Shown here: piece by piece, positions 19,076 to 27,195 of the stretch
Layout: the number at the start of each line of letters is the position of its first letter
How positions within the stretch are numbered: position 1 is the stretch's first letter
Source of the DNA: CAVOHU01 sp963817885
Lineage (GTDB): Bacteria; Acidobacteriota; Vicinamibacteria; Vicinamibacterales; JAKQTR01
DNA length: 64,000 nucleotides
Reading direction: 5' to 3'
Assembly (NCBI GenBank): GCA_963817885.1
Contig: CAWFQE010000006.1
Coordinates: 62,001 to 126,000 of the forward strand
The notes under the pieces: generated by a model
Told to the model about the DNA's origin: nothing
What the model saw: the letters and a program-made list of their open reading frames with translations, nothing else
Database searches by the model: none
Made by a program: the position numbers and the translations under genes

Positions 19076-20388
19076 CAGGCGGCGCGCTCCCCCGCCGCGA
19101 ACGCCTTCATCTTCTCGTCGTCGAACACGCCTTCCCAGCGCGCCACGACCGCCGTCGAAATGCAGTTGCCCATCACGTTCACCGCCGTGCGGCCCATGTC
19201 CATGATCTGATCGATGGCGAGCAGGATCGCGGCCCCTTCCAGCGGCAGCTTGAACTGCGACAGGGTGGCCGTCAGCACCACCAGCGCCGCTCGCGGCACG
19301 CCGGCGACGCCCTTGCTCGTCAGCATGAGGGTCAGCATCATGATGAGCTGCTGGCCCAGCGTCATCTCCACGTGGAACAACTGTGCCACGAAAACGCTCG
19401 CCAGCGACAGATAGAGCGTCGTGCCGTCGAGATTGAAGCTGTAGCCGGTCGGCAGCACGAGTCCCACGATGTTCTTCGGGCAGCCGAACCGTTCCATGAT
19501 CTCCAGCGCCTTCGGGAGCGCGGCCTCGCTGCTCGCCGTCGTGAAGGCGATGAGGAACGGCTCCTTGACCGCTCGGACGAAGGTGAAGAACGGCACGCGG
19601 ATGATCACCGACACGCCGCCGATCACGACGATGGCGAAGACGATGAGCCCGCCATACATGAGCAGCACGAGCTTGCCCAGCGTGAACAGGATCCCGAGGC
19701 CCATCTTGCCGACCGTGGCCGCGATGGCCGCCATCACGCCGAGGGGCGCGAACATCATCACGTAGCCGGTGAACTTGAACATCGCCTGAGCGGTGCTCTC
19801 GAGGAAGTCGACGACCGGCTTGCCCTTCTCGCCGATGGCCGCGACGGCTATGCCGAAGAAGATCGAGAACACGACCAGCTGCAGGATGTCGCCGCGCGCC
19901 ATCGCATCGAACACCGAGGTGGGGAACAGCGTCACCAGCATGTCCCAGCCGCTGTGCGCCTTGGTCTCCTGCAGCGTCCTGAGCGTGTCGGTGCTGAGCG
20001 TCCCGATCTGCAGGCCCGCCCCCGGCTGGAACGTGTTGACGATGAACAGGCCGAGGAAGAGGGCGACCGTGGTGGCGAGCTCGAAGTAGATGATGGCCTT
20101 GAGGCCGATCCGCCCCATCGCCTTGATGTCGCCGGTCCCCGCGATCCCGACCACCAGCGTCGAGAACAGCAGCGGCGCGATGATCATCTTGATCATGCGC
20201 AGGAAGGTGTCCGCCAGCGGCTTGATGCTCTCGGCGTAGCCCATGACGTGGACGCCATCCACGTCCGATGACGGCCAGAGATACCCGATCACGATCCCGA
20301 GGACCAGCCCGGCGAAAATCTGGGTGGTCACCCCGGGCATCCTCGACTTGCGCGGGGGAGCGGCAACAGCCGTGATGTCTACCTTCAC
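19075..20388 (-). CDS. Dicarboxylate/amino acid:cation symporter (DAACS family)
   Basis: Secondary transporter of the DctA/GltP family taking up C4-dicarboxylates or glutamate/aspartate with Na+ or H+; 437 aa. Family features: repeated hydrophobic helices, the serine-rich hairpin region TTASSEAALPKALEIMERFG, GYSFNLDGTTLYLSLASVFVAQ and the cation/substrate segment GRTAVNVMGNCISTAVVARWE. The GTG at 20386-20388 has GGAGG directly upstream and overlaps the aminotransferase stop (GTGA); its own stop overlaps rmlD. It is thus tightly embedded between two sugar-biosynthesis genes, an unusual place for such a carrier. Confidence 0.9.
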   Translation of the reverse strand: MKVDITAVAAPPRKSRMPGVTTQIFAGLVLGIVIGYLWPSSDVDGVHVMGYAESIKPLADTFLRMIKMIIAPLLFSTLVVGIAGTGDIKAMGRIGLKAIIYFELATTVALFLGLFIVNTFQPGAGLQIGTLSTDTLRTLQETKAHSGWDMLVTLFPTSVFDAMARGDILQLVVFSIFFGIAVAAIGEKGKPVVDFLESTAQAMFKFTGYVMMFAPLGVMAAIAATVGKMGLGILFTLGKLVLLMYGGLIVFAIVVIGGVSVIIRVPFFTFVRAVKEPFLIAFTTASSEAALPKALEIMERFGCPKNIVGLVLPTGYSFNLDGTTLYLSLASVFVAQLFHVEMTLGQQLIMMLTLMLTSKGVAGVPRAALVVLTATLSQFKLPLEGAAILLAIDQIMDMGRTAVNVMGNCISTAVVARWEGVFDDEKMKAFAAGERAA

Positions 20389-21531
20389 AGGGCCTCCGCG
20401 ATGCAATCAACGACGTAGCGCTGCTGGGCCTCGGTCAGCTCGCCGTAGATCGGCAGGGCCAGCACCGAGTTGGCTGCGGCCTCGGCCTGTGGGAACTGCC
20501 CGGGCTTGTAGCCGAGGTGCGCGAAACAGGCCTGGAGATGGAACGGCACCGGGTAGTAGATCGCGGTGCCCACGTTGCGCGAATCGAGGTGGGCCTTGAC
20601 CTGGTCGCGCTGCGGCAGCCTGACGCAGGTACTGGTTGTAGATGTGGTAGCGGTCGCCGGGCGGCGCCGGCAGGACAACCTTACCCTCGAGGCCTCGCGC
20701 GCGAAACAGCTCGCCGTAGCGCTGCGCGTTCCGGCGGCGTCCCTCGGTCCAGCCCGCCAGGTGCCGCGCTTTCACCCGCAGGACGGCCGCCTGGATCGCG
20801 TCGAGCCGGAAGTTCCCGCCGATGACCGTGTGGTAGTACTGCTTCTCGCCGCCGTGCACCCGGAGCACCTTCAGCGTGTGGCCCAGCGCGTCGTCCTGGG
20901 TGGTGACCAGGCCGCCGTCGCCGAAGGCGCCGAGGTTCTTGCTGGGGAAGAACGAAAACGCGCCGAAGGTCCCGAGCGATCCCACCGTGCGGCCGCTGTA
21001 GCGGGCGCCGATGGCCTGCGCGGCGTCCTCGATCACGGCCACCCCGGCCTTCGCGGCGGCGGCGAGGATCGGATCCATCTCCGCGCTCTGGCCGTAGAGG
21101 TGCACGGGAATGATCGCCTTGGTACGCGGCGTGATGGCGGCTTCGGCCGCTCGCGGATCGATGTTGAACGTGACCGGGTCGATGTCGACGAACACGGGCG
21201 TGGCGCCGAGCCGCGCGACGCAGCCGGCCGTCGCGAAGAACGAGAAGGTGCTCGTGATGACCTCGTCGCCCGGGCCGATGCCGAGCGCCATCATGGCGAT
21301 GAGCAGGGCGTCGGTGCCCGAGGACACGCCCACGGCGTGCCTGACCTCGAGCATGGCGGCCAGTTCGGACTCGAGCGCCTCGATTTCCGGCCCCATGATG
21401 AAGCGCTGGCTGTCGCAGACGCGCGTGATGGTCGCGAGGATCTCGTCACGAATGGGCTGGTACTGAGCCTGCAGATCGAGCATGGGCACGCGCGTGGTGC
21501 CCGGGGTGGGGGCGGAGTGGGTTGCAGCCAT
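20385..21531 (-). CDS. DegT/DnrJ/EryC1 PLP-dependent sugar aminotransferase, frameshifted
   Basis: Aminotransferase making amino sugars on nucleotide carriers. Clear motifs: MLDLQAQYQPIRDEI, GVSSGTDALLIAMMALGIGPGDEVI, IPVHLYGQSAEMDPIL, VIEDAAQAIGARYSGR and FSFFPSKNLGAFGDGG, with the PLP Lys in SKNLG. ATG at 21529-21531. The frame breaks at about 20628-20633; deleting one base restores VRLPQRDQVKAHLDSRNVGT and YYPVPFHLQACFAHLGYKPG, the normal C-terminus, ending at 20385. Without correction the ORF ends at 20407 with an Arg-rich tail. The stop overlaps the downstream carrier gene. Confidence 0.9.
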
Positions 21532-21550
21532 GGTGAACTCCCGGCGCGTG

Positions 21551-21623
21551 GGGGTCGGGACGAATTTCGCGCGTTGCAATTTCGTAAGACAATTCTGTCG
21601 GGAGCGAAATTCGTCCCGACCCC
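21551..21623. repeat. 73-bp palindromic element (copy 1)
   Basis: Twenty-bp perfect inverted repeats (GGGGTCGGGACGAATTTCGC and its complement at 21604-21623) enclose a 33-bp centre. A second element of the same 73-bp size lies at 23653-23725 with 23-bp arms. This copy is in the leader region between the divergent DegT-type and MalY-type genes. No ORF inside; the structure is like a REP/MITE family. Confidence 0.85.
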
Positions 21624-21759
21624 TAGCTCGCCCGGCAGCCCTTCTGCGGCCAATCCAGAGTCTCGTATCCTAGCATCGCGCTCCGGAAGCGGCAAACACG
21701 CGGGCGGTGCAAACGCCGCGAGCGCGGACCCGCGAGGGCGGTCCATCGCGGACCGACGC

Positions 21760-21765
21760 TATACT
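21760..21765 (+). promoter_or_regulatory. Possible -10 box giving a leaderless malY message
   Basis: TATACT stands 6 bp before the ATG at 21772, placing the expected transcription start on or beside the start codon. No good -35 hexamer is seen 17 bp upstream. Consensus match only. Confidence 0.3.
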
Positions 21766-21771
21766 TTTCTC

Positions 21772-22932
21772 ATGGACGTCAAGACCGTTTCGCCAGACTT
21801 CGACAAGATCATCGACCGTCGCCACTCGGACAGCACCAAGTGGAACGTCTATCCGGAGGACGTGCTGCCGTTGTGGACGGCCGACATGGACTTTCGTGTG
21901 CCTTCAGCGGTGGTGGACGCGCTACGCGCCCGCGCGGAGCACGGCGTGTTCGGCTATTGCAGGGAACCGGCCGAGTTGCGCGAGCTGCTGGCGGAACGAC
22001 TCGCGCGGCTCTACCACTGGCAGGTCCGCCCGGAAGAGATCCTGCTGCAGACCGGCGTGCTGGTCGCGTTCCAGCACGTCTGCGCCGTTGCGGCCACCCA
22101 GTCGGAGGGCGTGCTGGTCCAGCCGCCCGTCTATCCGCCGATCTACGGAGCGCCGGCATTCAACAAGTCGATTCACCAGGAAGCGCCGCTGCACCAGCGG
22201 CCCGACGGGACGTACGAAATCGATTTCGACGCCTTCGAGGCGGCCATCACGGACAACACGCGGGTCTTCATCCTGTGCAACCCGCACAACCCGGTCGGCC
22301 GCGCCTACACCCGCGCCGAGCTCGAACGCCTTGCGGAGATCTGCCTCCGCCACGACGTCCTGATCTGCTCGGACGAGATCCACTGCGACCTGCTCGCGCC
22401 GGGGGTGAGGCACACGCCGATCGCTTCGATTGCAGCCGAGATCGCCGGGCGGACGGTGACGCTGATGGCGCCGAGCAAGACGTTCAACGTCCCGGGGCTC
22501 CGGTGCTCGTTCGCCATCGTCCCGGACCGGGCGCTTCGGAAACGCCTGGCGCGCCCGAGTGCCGCGGATTTCTCCGAGGTCAACAATTTCGGGCTGGCTG
22601 CCTCCATCGCGGCCTATCGCGACGGACAGCCTTGGGTCGACCAGCTCCTCGCCTACCTCGACGGAAATCGCAGGGCCGTCATCGAATACGTGCGCCGCGA
22701 AATGCCGGGCATCCGCGTCGCGGCGTCCGAGGCGACCTACCTGGCGTGGCTCGACTGCCGCGACAGCGGCATCGAGGGCAGCCCCTACAAGTTCTTCCTG
22801 GAGAAGGCGCGCGTGGCGCTATCGGATGGCCCGGCGTTCGGTACGGGAGGGAAAGGGTTCGTGCGCCTCAACTTCGGGTGTCCGCGAGCGACGCTGATGG
22901 AGGCGCTCCGAAGGATGAAGGCGGCCATCTGA
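21772..22932 (+). CDS. MalY/PatB-type PLP-dependent C-S lyase
   Basis: Fold-type I PLP enzyme of the MalY/PatB family (cystathionine beta-lyase or aminotransferase activity), 386 aa, normal length. N-terminal DFDKIIDRRHSDSTKWNVYP and LPLWTADMDFRVP are diagnostic; the PLP-binding Lys is in MAPSKTFNVPGLRCSF, with CNPHNPVGRAYTR, ICSDEIHCDLL and C-terminal FVRLNFGCPRATLMEAL. The ATG at 21772 has no ribosome binding site, consistent with a leaderless message. The frame is open further upstream, but that stretch is antisense to the aminotransferase and not conserved-looking. Confidence 0.92.
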   Translation: MDVKTVSPDFDKIIDRRHSDSTKWNVYPEDVLPLWTADMDFRVPSAVVDALRARAEHGVFGYCREPAELRELLAERLARLYHWQVRPEEILLQTGVLVAFQHVCAVAATQSEGVLVQPPVYPPIYGAPAFNKSIHQEAPLHQRPDGTYEIDFDAFEAAITDNTRVFILCNPHNPVGRAYTRAELERLAEICLRHDVLICSDEIHCDLLAPGVRHTPIASIAAEIAGRTVTLMAPSKTFNVPGLRCSFAIVPDRALRKRLARPSAADFSEVNNFGLAASIAAYRDGQPWVDQLLAYLDGNRRAVIEYVRREMPGIRVAASEATYLAWLDCRDSGIEGSPYKFFLEKARVALSDGPAFGTGGKGFVRLNFGCPRATLMEALRRMKAAI

Positions 22933-22971
22933 AGACCCCGGGCTACATCGGACACGCGGGGGACATCGTGA

Positions 22972-23034
22972 TGTAGGCCGGGGCTTCAGCCCCGGCGATC
23001 GGTTTGCCCCGGGGTCTGAAGACCCCGGGCTACA
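22972..23034. repeat. Two-hairpin REP-like element (second copy) with a truncated copy beside it
   Basis: Starts TGTAGGCCGGGGC like the element at 18048, with hairpins CCGGGGCT/AGCCCCGG and CCCGGGGTCT/AGACCCCGGG, and ends GGGCTACA. A fragment of the second hairpin (gaagaccccgggctacat) is also present at about 22931-22948, directly after the malY-like stop. Confidence 0.8.
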
Positions 23035-23035
23035 A

Positions 23036-23120
23036 CAGGCACGCCGTCACATCAGGCACGCCGTCACATCAGGCACAGCGTCACATCAGGTACAGCGTCA
23101 CATCAGGCACACCGTCACAT
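23036..23120. repeat. 17-bp tandem repeat, 5 units
   Basis: Five head-to-tail copies of CAGGCACGCCGTCACAT with 1-3 substitutions each (cacg/caca/taca variants). It starts in the last bases of the REP-like element and ends about 20 bp before the smpB stop. No ORF or spacer structure. Confidence 0.9.
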
Positions 23121-23140
23121 CGGACGCGACGCGCCGCCTT

Positions 23141-23620
23141 TCATCTCTGCCGCTCTTTCACCGCGGCCCGGGTCTCGCGATCGATTTCGCGCCGCCGGAT
23201 GGTCTCGCGCCGATCGTGATCCTGCTTGCCCTTGGCGAGGCTGATGGCCAGCTTCACCCGGCCGTTCTTGAAATACATCCGCACGGGCACGATGGTCATG
23301 CCTTTTTCGACCGTCTTGCCGATGAGCTTGCGGATCTCTTCGCGCTTGAGCAGCAGCTTTCGCTTCCGCAGCGATTCGTGGTCCGCGTACCCGCGGCTGC
23401 TGTACGGCCCGATGTGGATGTTGTGCGCGAACACTTCCCCGCCCTCGACCTTCGCGAAGCTGTCGCGCAGGTTGACCTTGCCTTCGCGGATCGCCTTGAC
23501 CTCGGTCCCCATCAGCACCATGCCGGCCTCGAAGGTCTCGAGCAGATGGAAGTCGTGATGCGCCTTGCGGTTCTCGGAGATGATGCGTTCGGCCTTCTTG
23601 CGCTCGTCTTTATCGGTCAT
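23141..23620 (-). CDS. smpB: SsrA-binding protein SmpB
   Basis: tmRNA-binding protein needed for ribosome rescue by trans-translation, 159 aa. Motifs: ISENRKAHHDFHLLETFEAGMVLMGTEVK, NLRDSFAKVEGGEVFAHNIHI and the C-terminal basic tail KGKQDHDRRETIRRREIDRE that enters the ribosomal mRNA path. ATG at 23618-23620. Upstream lies the 73-bp palindrome, then pdxA in the same direction. The ssrA gene itself is not in the window. Confidence 0.97.
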   Translation of the reverse strand: MTDKDERKKAERIISENRKAHHDFHLLETFEAGMVLMGTEVKAIREGKVNLRDSFAKVEGGEVFAHNIHIGPYSSRGYADHESLRKRKLLLKREEIRKLIGKTVEKGMTIVPVRMYFKNGRVKLAISLAKGKQDHDRRETIRRREIDRETRAAVKERQR

Positions 23621-23652
23621 TGCACACCGGAACGAAACGGACGGGGGCGGAA

Positions 23653-23725
23653 GGGGTCGGGACGGATTTCGCGCACAACGATTCTGTAACTCAATATTGT
23701 CATGCGCGAAATCCGTCCCGACCCC
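23653..23725. repeat. 73-bp palindromic element (copy 2)
   Basis: Twenty-three-bp perfect inverted repeats (GGGGTCGGGACGGATTTCGC plus GCA, and the complement at 23703-23725) around a 27-bp centre. Same total size and arm sequence, apart from one substitution, as the element at 21551. It separates pdxA (ends 23729) from smpB (starts 23620) and could act as a transcriptional hairpin. Confidence 0.88.
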
Positions 23726-23728
23726 TGG

Positions 23729-24622
23729 TCATTTCGCGGCGCGGCGCGGGACTTTGCCTTTTGCCAGGCGGGCCGCGAGCAGGATCGCCTCGATCAGGCT
23801 GCCTGGGTCGGCCACGCCCTTGCCCGCGATGTCGAACGCCGTGCCGTGGTCGACCGAGGTCCGGATGATGGGCAGGCCGAGCGTGACGTTGACCGACTTG
23901 CCGAACGCCAGCAGCTTGACCGGGATCAGGCCCTGGTCATGGTAGCAGGCGACCACCGCGTCGAACTCGTTGCGCGCCGCACGCACGAACACCGTGTCGC
24001 CCGGGAACGGCCCCTGGATGTCGAATCCATCCGCCCGGCAGGCTGCGACGGCGGGCGCGATCACGTCACGTTCCTCACTGCCGAGCAGGCCCGCTTCCCC
24101 GGCGTGCGGGTTCAACCCCGCCACCGCGACTCGCGGCGTCGGGTATCCGAAGCGCGGCAACTCGCGCACCGTCAGCCTCAGGATCGATTCCATCACGTCG
24201 CGCGTCAACAGGCGCGGCACATCCTTCAGCGGCACGTGCACGGTGGCGAGAATCACGCGGATCGATTCCGCGTAGAACATCATGGCCACCTGCGGCGCGC
24301 CGGTCAGGTGCGCCAGCAGGTCCGTGTGGCCGCGCCACGGCAGGCCGGCCAGCGCGAACGCCTCCTTGTTGATCGGCGCGGTGGCAATCGCCTGCACGCG
24401 GCCGGCCATCGCGTCGCCGACGGCATCGACGATGGCGTTGTACGCGGCCTTCCCGGCTTCGGCCGACAGGACTCCAGGCGGGAATTCGACGTGGTCGTCG
24501 CGGCCGTAGAACACCGGCTCGCACACCCGCGTGACGCGGGCGTCGGCGACGGCCTTGCGGGCGATCTCGAGGCCAATGCCGGCCGGATCGCCCAGCGTGA
24601 TGGCGATGCGTGGAAGCGCCAT
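23729..24622 (-). CDS. pdxA: 4-hydroxythreonine-4-phosphate dehydrogenase
   Basis: NAD-dependent oxidative decarboxylation in the DXP-dependent pyridoxal 5'-phosphate pathway; 297 aa. Motifs: ITLGDPAGIGLEIARKAV, TAPINKEAFALAG, GHTDLLAHLTG (metal His), LNPHAGEAGLLG, CYHDQGLIPVKLLAFG and TSVDHGTAFDIAGKGVADPG (metal His). ATG at 24620-24622. Slightly shorter than the E. coli enzyme, as in many other phyla. Confidence 0.96.
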   Translation of the reverse strand: MALPRIAITLGDPAGIGLEIARKAVADARVTRVCEPVFYGRDDHVEFPPGVLSAEAGKAAYNAIVDAVGDAMAGRVQAIATAPINKEAFALAGLPWRGHTDLLAHLTGAPQVAMMFYAESIRVILATVHVPLKDVPRLLTRDVMESILRLTVRELPRFGYPTPRVAVAGLNPHAGEAGLLGSEERDVIAPAVAACRADGFDIQGPFPGDTVFVRAARNEFDAVVACYHDQGLIPVKLLAFGKSVNVTLGLPIIRTSVDHGTAFDIAGKGVADPGSLIEAILLAARLAKGKVPRRAAK

Positions 24623-24643
24623 GGCGTTGGTTCCCTGTTGGCC

Positions 24644-25378
24644 CTAGCTGCCGCCGCAGCGGGCGGCGCGGGCCTCTTCGGAGGCGCCGGGATGCTCATC
24701 CCGTTCCTTCGGGAACGATCCAGGGGGCAGCTCGTAGCGCAGGCAGCATTTCAGGCGGCCGCAGAGTCCCGACAGCCTCGACGGGTTCAGGGCCAGGTCC
24801 TGCTGCTTCGCCATCTTGATCGAGACCGGATCGAAGCTGGTCAGGAACGCGGTGCAGCAGAGGGGGCGGCCGCAGGTCCCGTAGCCGCTCAGCAGCTTCG
24901 CCTCGTCCCGGACGCCGATCTGCCGCAGCTCGATCCGGGTCTTGAACTCCGACGCGAGCTCGCGCACCAGCTCGCGGAAATCCACCCGGCCTTCGGCGGT
25001 GAAATAGAACACCAGGCGGGAACCGTCGAAGACCTGTTCAACCCGGGTCAGCTTCATCGCGAGGCCGCGCTCGCGGATCTTCATGATGCCGACGCGGTAG
25101 GCCTCCCGCTCTCGCTCGTCCTGCCGCTCCCGGACGACCAGATCCTGTGGCGTCGCGCGCCGCAGCACCCTGCCGACCGGCATGCTCTCCGCCAGTCTCA
25201 GCAACAGCACGCCGGCGGTTGCCGTCACCTGGCCGACGAGCGACCCCGCCTCGGTCTGCACGACGACGGCATCACCCGGCGAAAACGGTCCGTCGTGGTC
25301 AACGGCCGCGATCACGCGAACCCACCCCAGCGGAGTGGTCCGTACCGTGACGACGGCGCCGGGGTGTCCAGCGCTCAT
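24644..25378 (-). CDS. PSP1-domain protein, RicT/YaaT-like
   Basis: PSP1 C-terminal domain protein of the RicT (YaaT) family, 244 aa. It has a short beta-rich N-terminal domain, then the PSP1 region LVFYFTAEGRVDFRELVRELASEFKTRIELRQIGVRDEAKLL, followed by cysteine motifs YGTCGRPLCC and LSGLCGRLKCCLRYE that in RicT help bind an iron-sulfur cluster with RicA/RicF. It lies between holB and pdxA, and next to holB as in Firmicutes. ATG at 25376-25378, with an in-frame ATG four codons upstream. RicA/RicF partners are not seen, so the function here is open. Confidence 0.88.
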   Translation of the reverse strand: MSAGHPGAVVTVRTTPLGWVRVIAAVDHDGPFSPGDAVVVQTEAGSLVGQVTATAGVLLLRLAESMPVGRVLRRATPQDLVVRERQDEREREAYRVGIMKIRERGLAMKLTRVEQVFDGSRLVFYFTAEGRVDFRELVRELASEFKTRIELRQIGVRDEAKLLSGYGTCGRPLCCTAFLTSFDPVSIKMAKQQDLALNPSRLSGLCGRLKCCLRYELPPGSFPKERDEHPGASEEARAARCGGS

Positions 25379-25423
25379 ATGCACCTGCATCTATCAGGCC
25401 GGAGCCCGGTCCGGGCGGCGAGG

Positions 25424-26485
25424 CTACAACTGGAACGCCAGCCAGTCGACGACGATCTTCGGACTGCCGTTGTTGCGTTCCAGTGCCCCCAGCGCCCGGC
25501 CGACTGCGGCGAACGCGCGGATGACGCTGTCGTGGTCGTACAACCTCGCCAGAGGATCGAGCTCGGATCTCAGGTCGAGATTGACCAGCGCCGCGTCAGG
25601 CGCGCGAGTGACTAGTATGGCCACGTCGCGCAGCAGCGACCCCATCGCGCGCAGGCGAAGCCCGAGCGCCCGGCGGTCGGCCGGCTGCGACGACTTGTCC
25701 GACTCGGCTTCCCGGCTCTTCTTCTCCTTCGACTTTCGAACGGGCATCTGCAGCAGGGCCGCCCCGGCTGCGAAGCGCAGCCTGACATCTCGGCAGTTCG
25801 CCGCCTGCTGCAGCACGGCGGCCGCCACCGCGCGGGCCTCGCCCAGCTCCTCGACACGCGCCGCCAGCGCGCGGCCGATGCTGCCGTCGGCCAGCGCGGC
25901 CACCGCCCGCGCGTCGTGCTCCCCATAACCGTGGCGCGCGACCAGGTAACCGGCGATATCGACCGCCGAGAGCGGCGCGAACCGCAGGTGGCAGCATCGC
26001 GACCGTACCGTCGCGAGCAGCATGTCCGGCCGCGAGGTCACCAGGACGAATGCCGAGGCTCCCGGCGGCTCCTCCAGCGTCTTGAGCAGCGCGTTCTGCG
26101 GCTCGTCCCGCATCAGGTCGGCCTGGTCGATGATGGCGACGCGCAACCGGCCCTCGAAGGGACGATACGCGGTCCGGCCGACAACCTCGCGGATCTGGTC
26201 AACCTTGATCGCCGCGCCGTCCTCGGAGCCGACGATCGAGACGTCCGGGTGCAGGCCCCGCTCGATCTTGCTGCAGGACGAACACGTCCCGCACGCGTCG
26301 ACGCCGCCTGCGACCTCGACCGGGCTCAGACAATTCATGGCCTGCGCGAGCGACTGCGCGACGAGCCGCTTGCCGATGCCATCCGGACCGGAGAAGATCA
26401 GGCTCGGCGGGACAGAACTTGACGAAACCGCCTTTTCGAGCAGCGAGATCAGACGCCGATGGCCGATCACGTCCCGGAATGTCAT
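25424..26485 (-). CDS. holB: DNA polymerase III delta' subunit
   Basis: Clamp-loader subunit, AAA+ fold, 353 aa. Walker A-like GPDGIGKRLVAQSLAQAMNC, a zinc-binding CGTCSSC module with a preceding Cys, VAIIDQADLMRDEPQNALLKTLEEPP and the SRC sensor VRSRCCHLRF are all visible. The middle contains a charged Lys/Glu/Ser stretch (residues about 240-262, KSKEKKSREAESDKSSQ) that looks like a flexible insert. ATG at 26483-26485. Followed 45 bp later by the PSP1 gene. Confidence 0.92.
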   Translation of the reverse strand: MTFRDVIGHRRLISLLEKAVSSSSVPPSLIFSGPDGIGKRLVAQSLAQAMNCLSPVEVAGGVDACGTCSSCSKIERGLHPDVSIVGSEDGAAIKVDQIREVVGRTAYRPFEGRLRVAIIDQADLMRDEPQNALLKTLEEPPGASAFVLVTSRPDMLLATVRSRCCHLRFAPLSAVDIAGYLVARHGYGEHDARAVAALADGSIGRALAARVEELGEARAVAAAVLQQAANCRDVRLRFAAGAALLQMPVRKSKEKKSREAESDKSSQPADRRALGLRLRAMGSLLRDVAILVTRAPDAALVNLDLRSELDPLARLYDHDSVIRAFAAVGRALGALERNNGSPKIVVDWLAFQL

Positions 26486-26524
26486 TCCGTACTCGAAAGT
26501 TCCGCGAAAATGCTATCACACTAA

Positions 26525-26587
26525 GGGCTTGGGGCTTGGGGCTCGAGCCTTGGGGCCAGGCGCTGGCGGCTAGGGGCTAGCCGGCTG
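26525..26587. repeat. Heptameric array, 9 units
   Basis: Nine 7-nt units (gggcttg twice, gggctcg, agccttg, gggccag, gcgctgg, cggctag, gggctag, ccggctg) between the membrane methyltransferase-like gene and the start of holB. Same period as the other arrays. Confidence 0.75.
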
Positions 26588-26658
26588 GCGGGTCCAGGCT
26601 GACGCCGGAAGCAACAAGGCCGAAGGCCGAATGCCAGCAGCGGGGCGCGAGGCGCCGC

Positions 26659-27195
26659 TCAGAACAGGGAGGCGCCGGCCCCGAACAGGACGATCTTCAG
26701 GGCGAGCAGCAGCCCCATCACGGCGAGCCCGACCACGGCCCGCCATTCCCGATTGCGCCACGCGCGTTCCAGGCTGAATGGCCGATCGACGACCGATAGA
26801 CGACCGTAACAGTAGTCGTTGTACTGGTCGCCGAATCGCGCGCGCAGGAACGCTTCTTCGGTGCGGATGGCGGCGGTCAACGTGACGCCCAGGTAGATGA
26901 CCGTCACGATCGCAACCGGGATGCTGGCGCAGGCCACGGCGACGCCCGCGCCCATGATGCTCGACCCGAGGTAGAGCGGGTGCCGCACGAACCGGTACGG
27001 GCCGGACCGCGTCACCTCCCGGCTCTTTTCGAGATGGCCGGCCGACCAGACGCGAATGGCCTCCCCGACCGACGCCACCAGGCCCCCGATGAGAATCGAG
27101 TTCCAGCGTGGAGCGGCCAGGACGAGCACGAGCGCCCCGGCACCGAATCCGATGGGCACGCGCAGGCGGGCAAGGCGAGCGGTCAGGTCAGCCAT
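26659..27195 (-). CDS. Isoprenylcysteine carboxyl methyltransferase-like membrane protein
   Basis: 178-aa integral membrane protein with four to five hydrophobic segments. The family signature GPYRFVRHPLYLGS and a downstream Glu-rich loop TEEAFLRARFGDQYNDYC match the ICMT/PEMT group of S-adenosylmethionine-dependent membrane methyltransferases; bacterial members mostly have unknown substrates. Start ATG at 27193-27195 (MADLTARLARL). The start overlaps the 3' end of waaC by 8 bp, so it is probably the last gene of the LPS-core operon. Confidence 0.8.
   Translation of the reverse strand: MADLTARLARLRVPIGFGAGALVLVLAAPRWNSILIGGLVASVGEAIRVWSAGHLEKSREVTRSGPYRFVRHPLYLGSSIMGAGVAVACASIPVAIVTVIYLGVTLTAAIRTEEAFLRARFGDQYNDYCYGRLSVVDRPFSLERAWRNREWRAVVGLAVMGLLLALKIVLFGAGASLF

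Noticed and set aside
20566..21771. Upstream in-frame extension of the MalY-like gene
   Set aside because: The extension runs antisense through the aminotransferase and shows no conserved motif; the family N-terminus begins at 21772.
23036..23120. Possible CRISPR array
   Set aside because: Five 17-bp units are contiguous with no spacer DNA between them.
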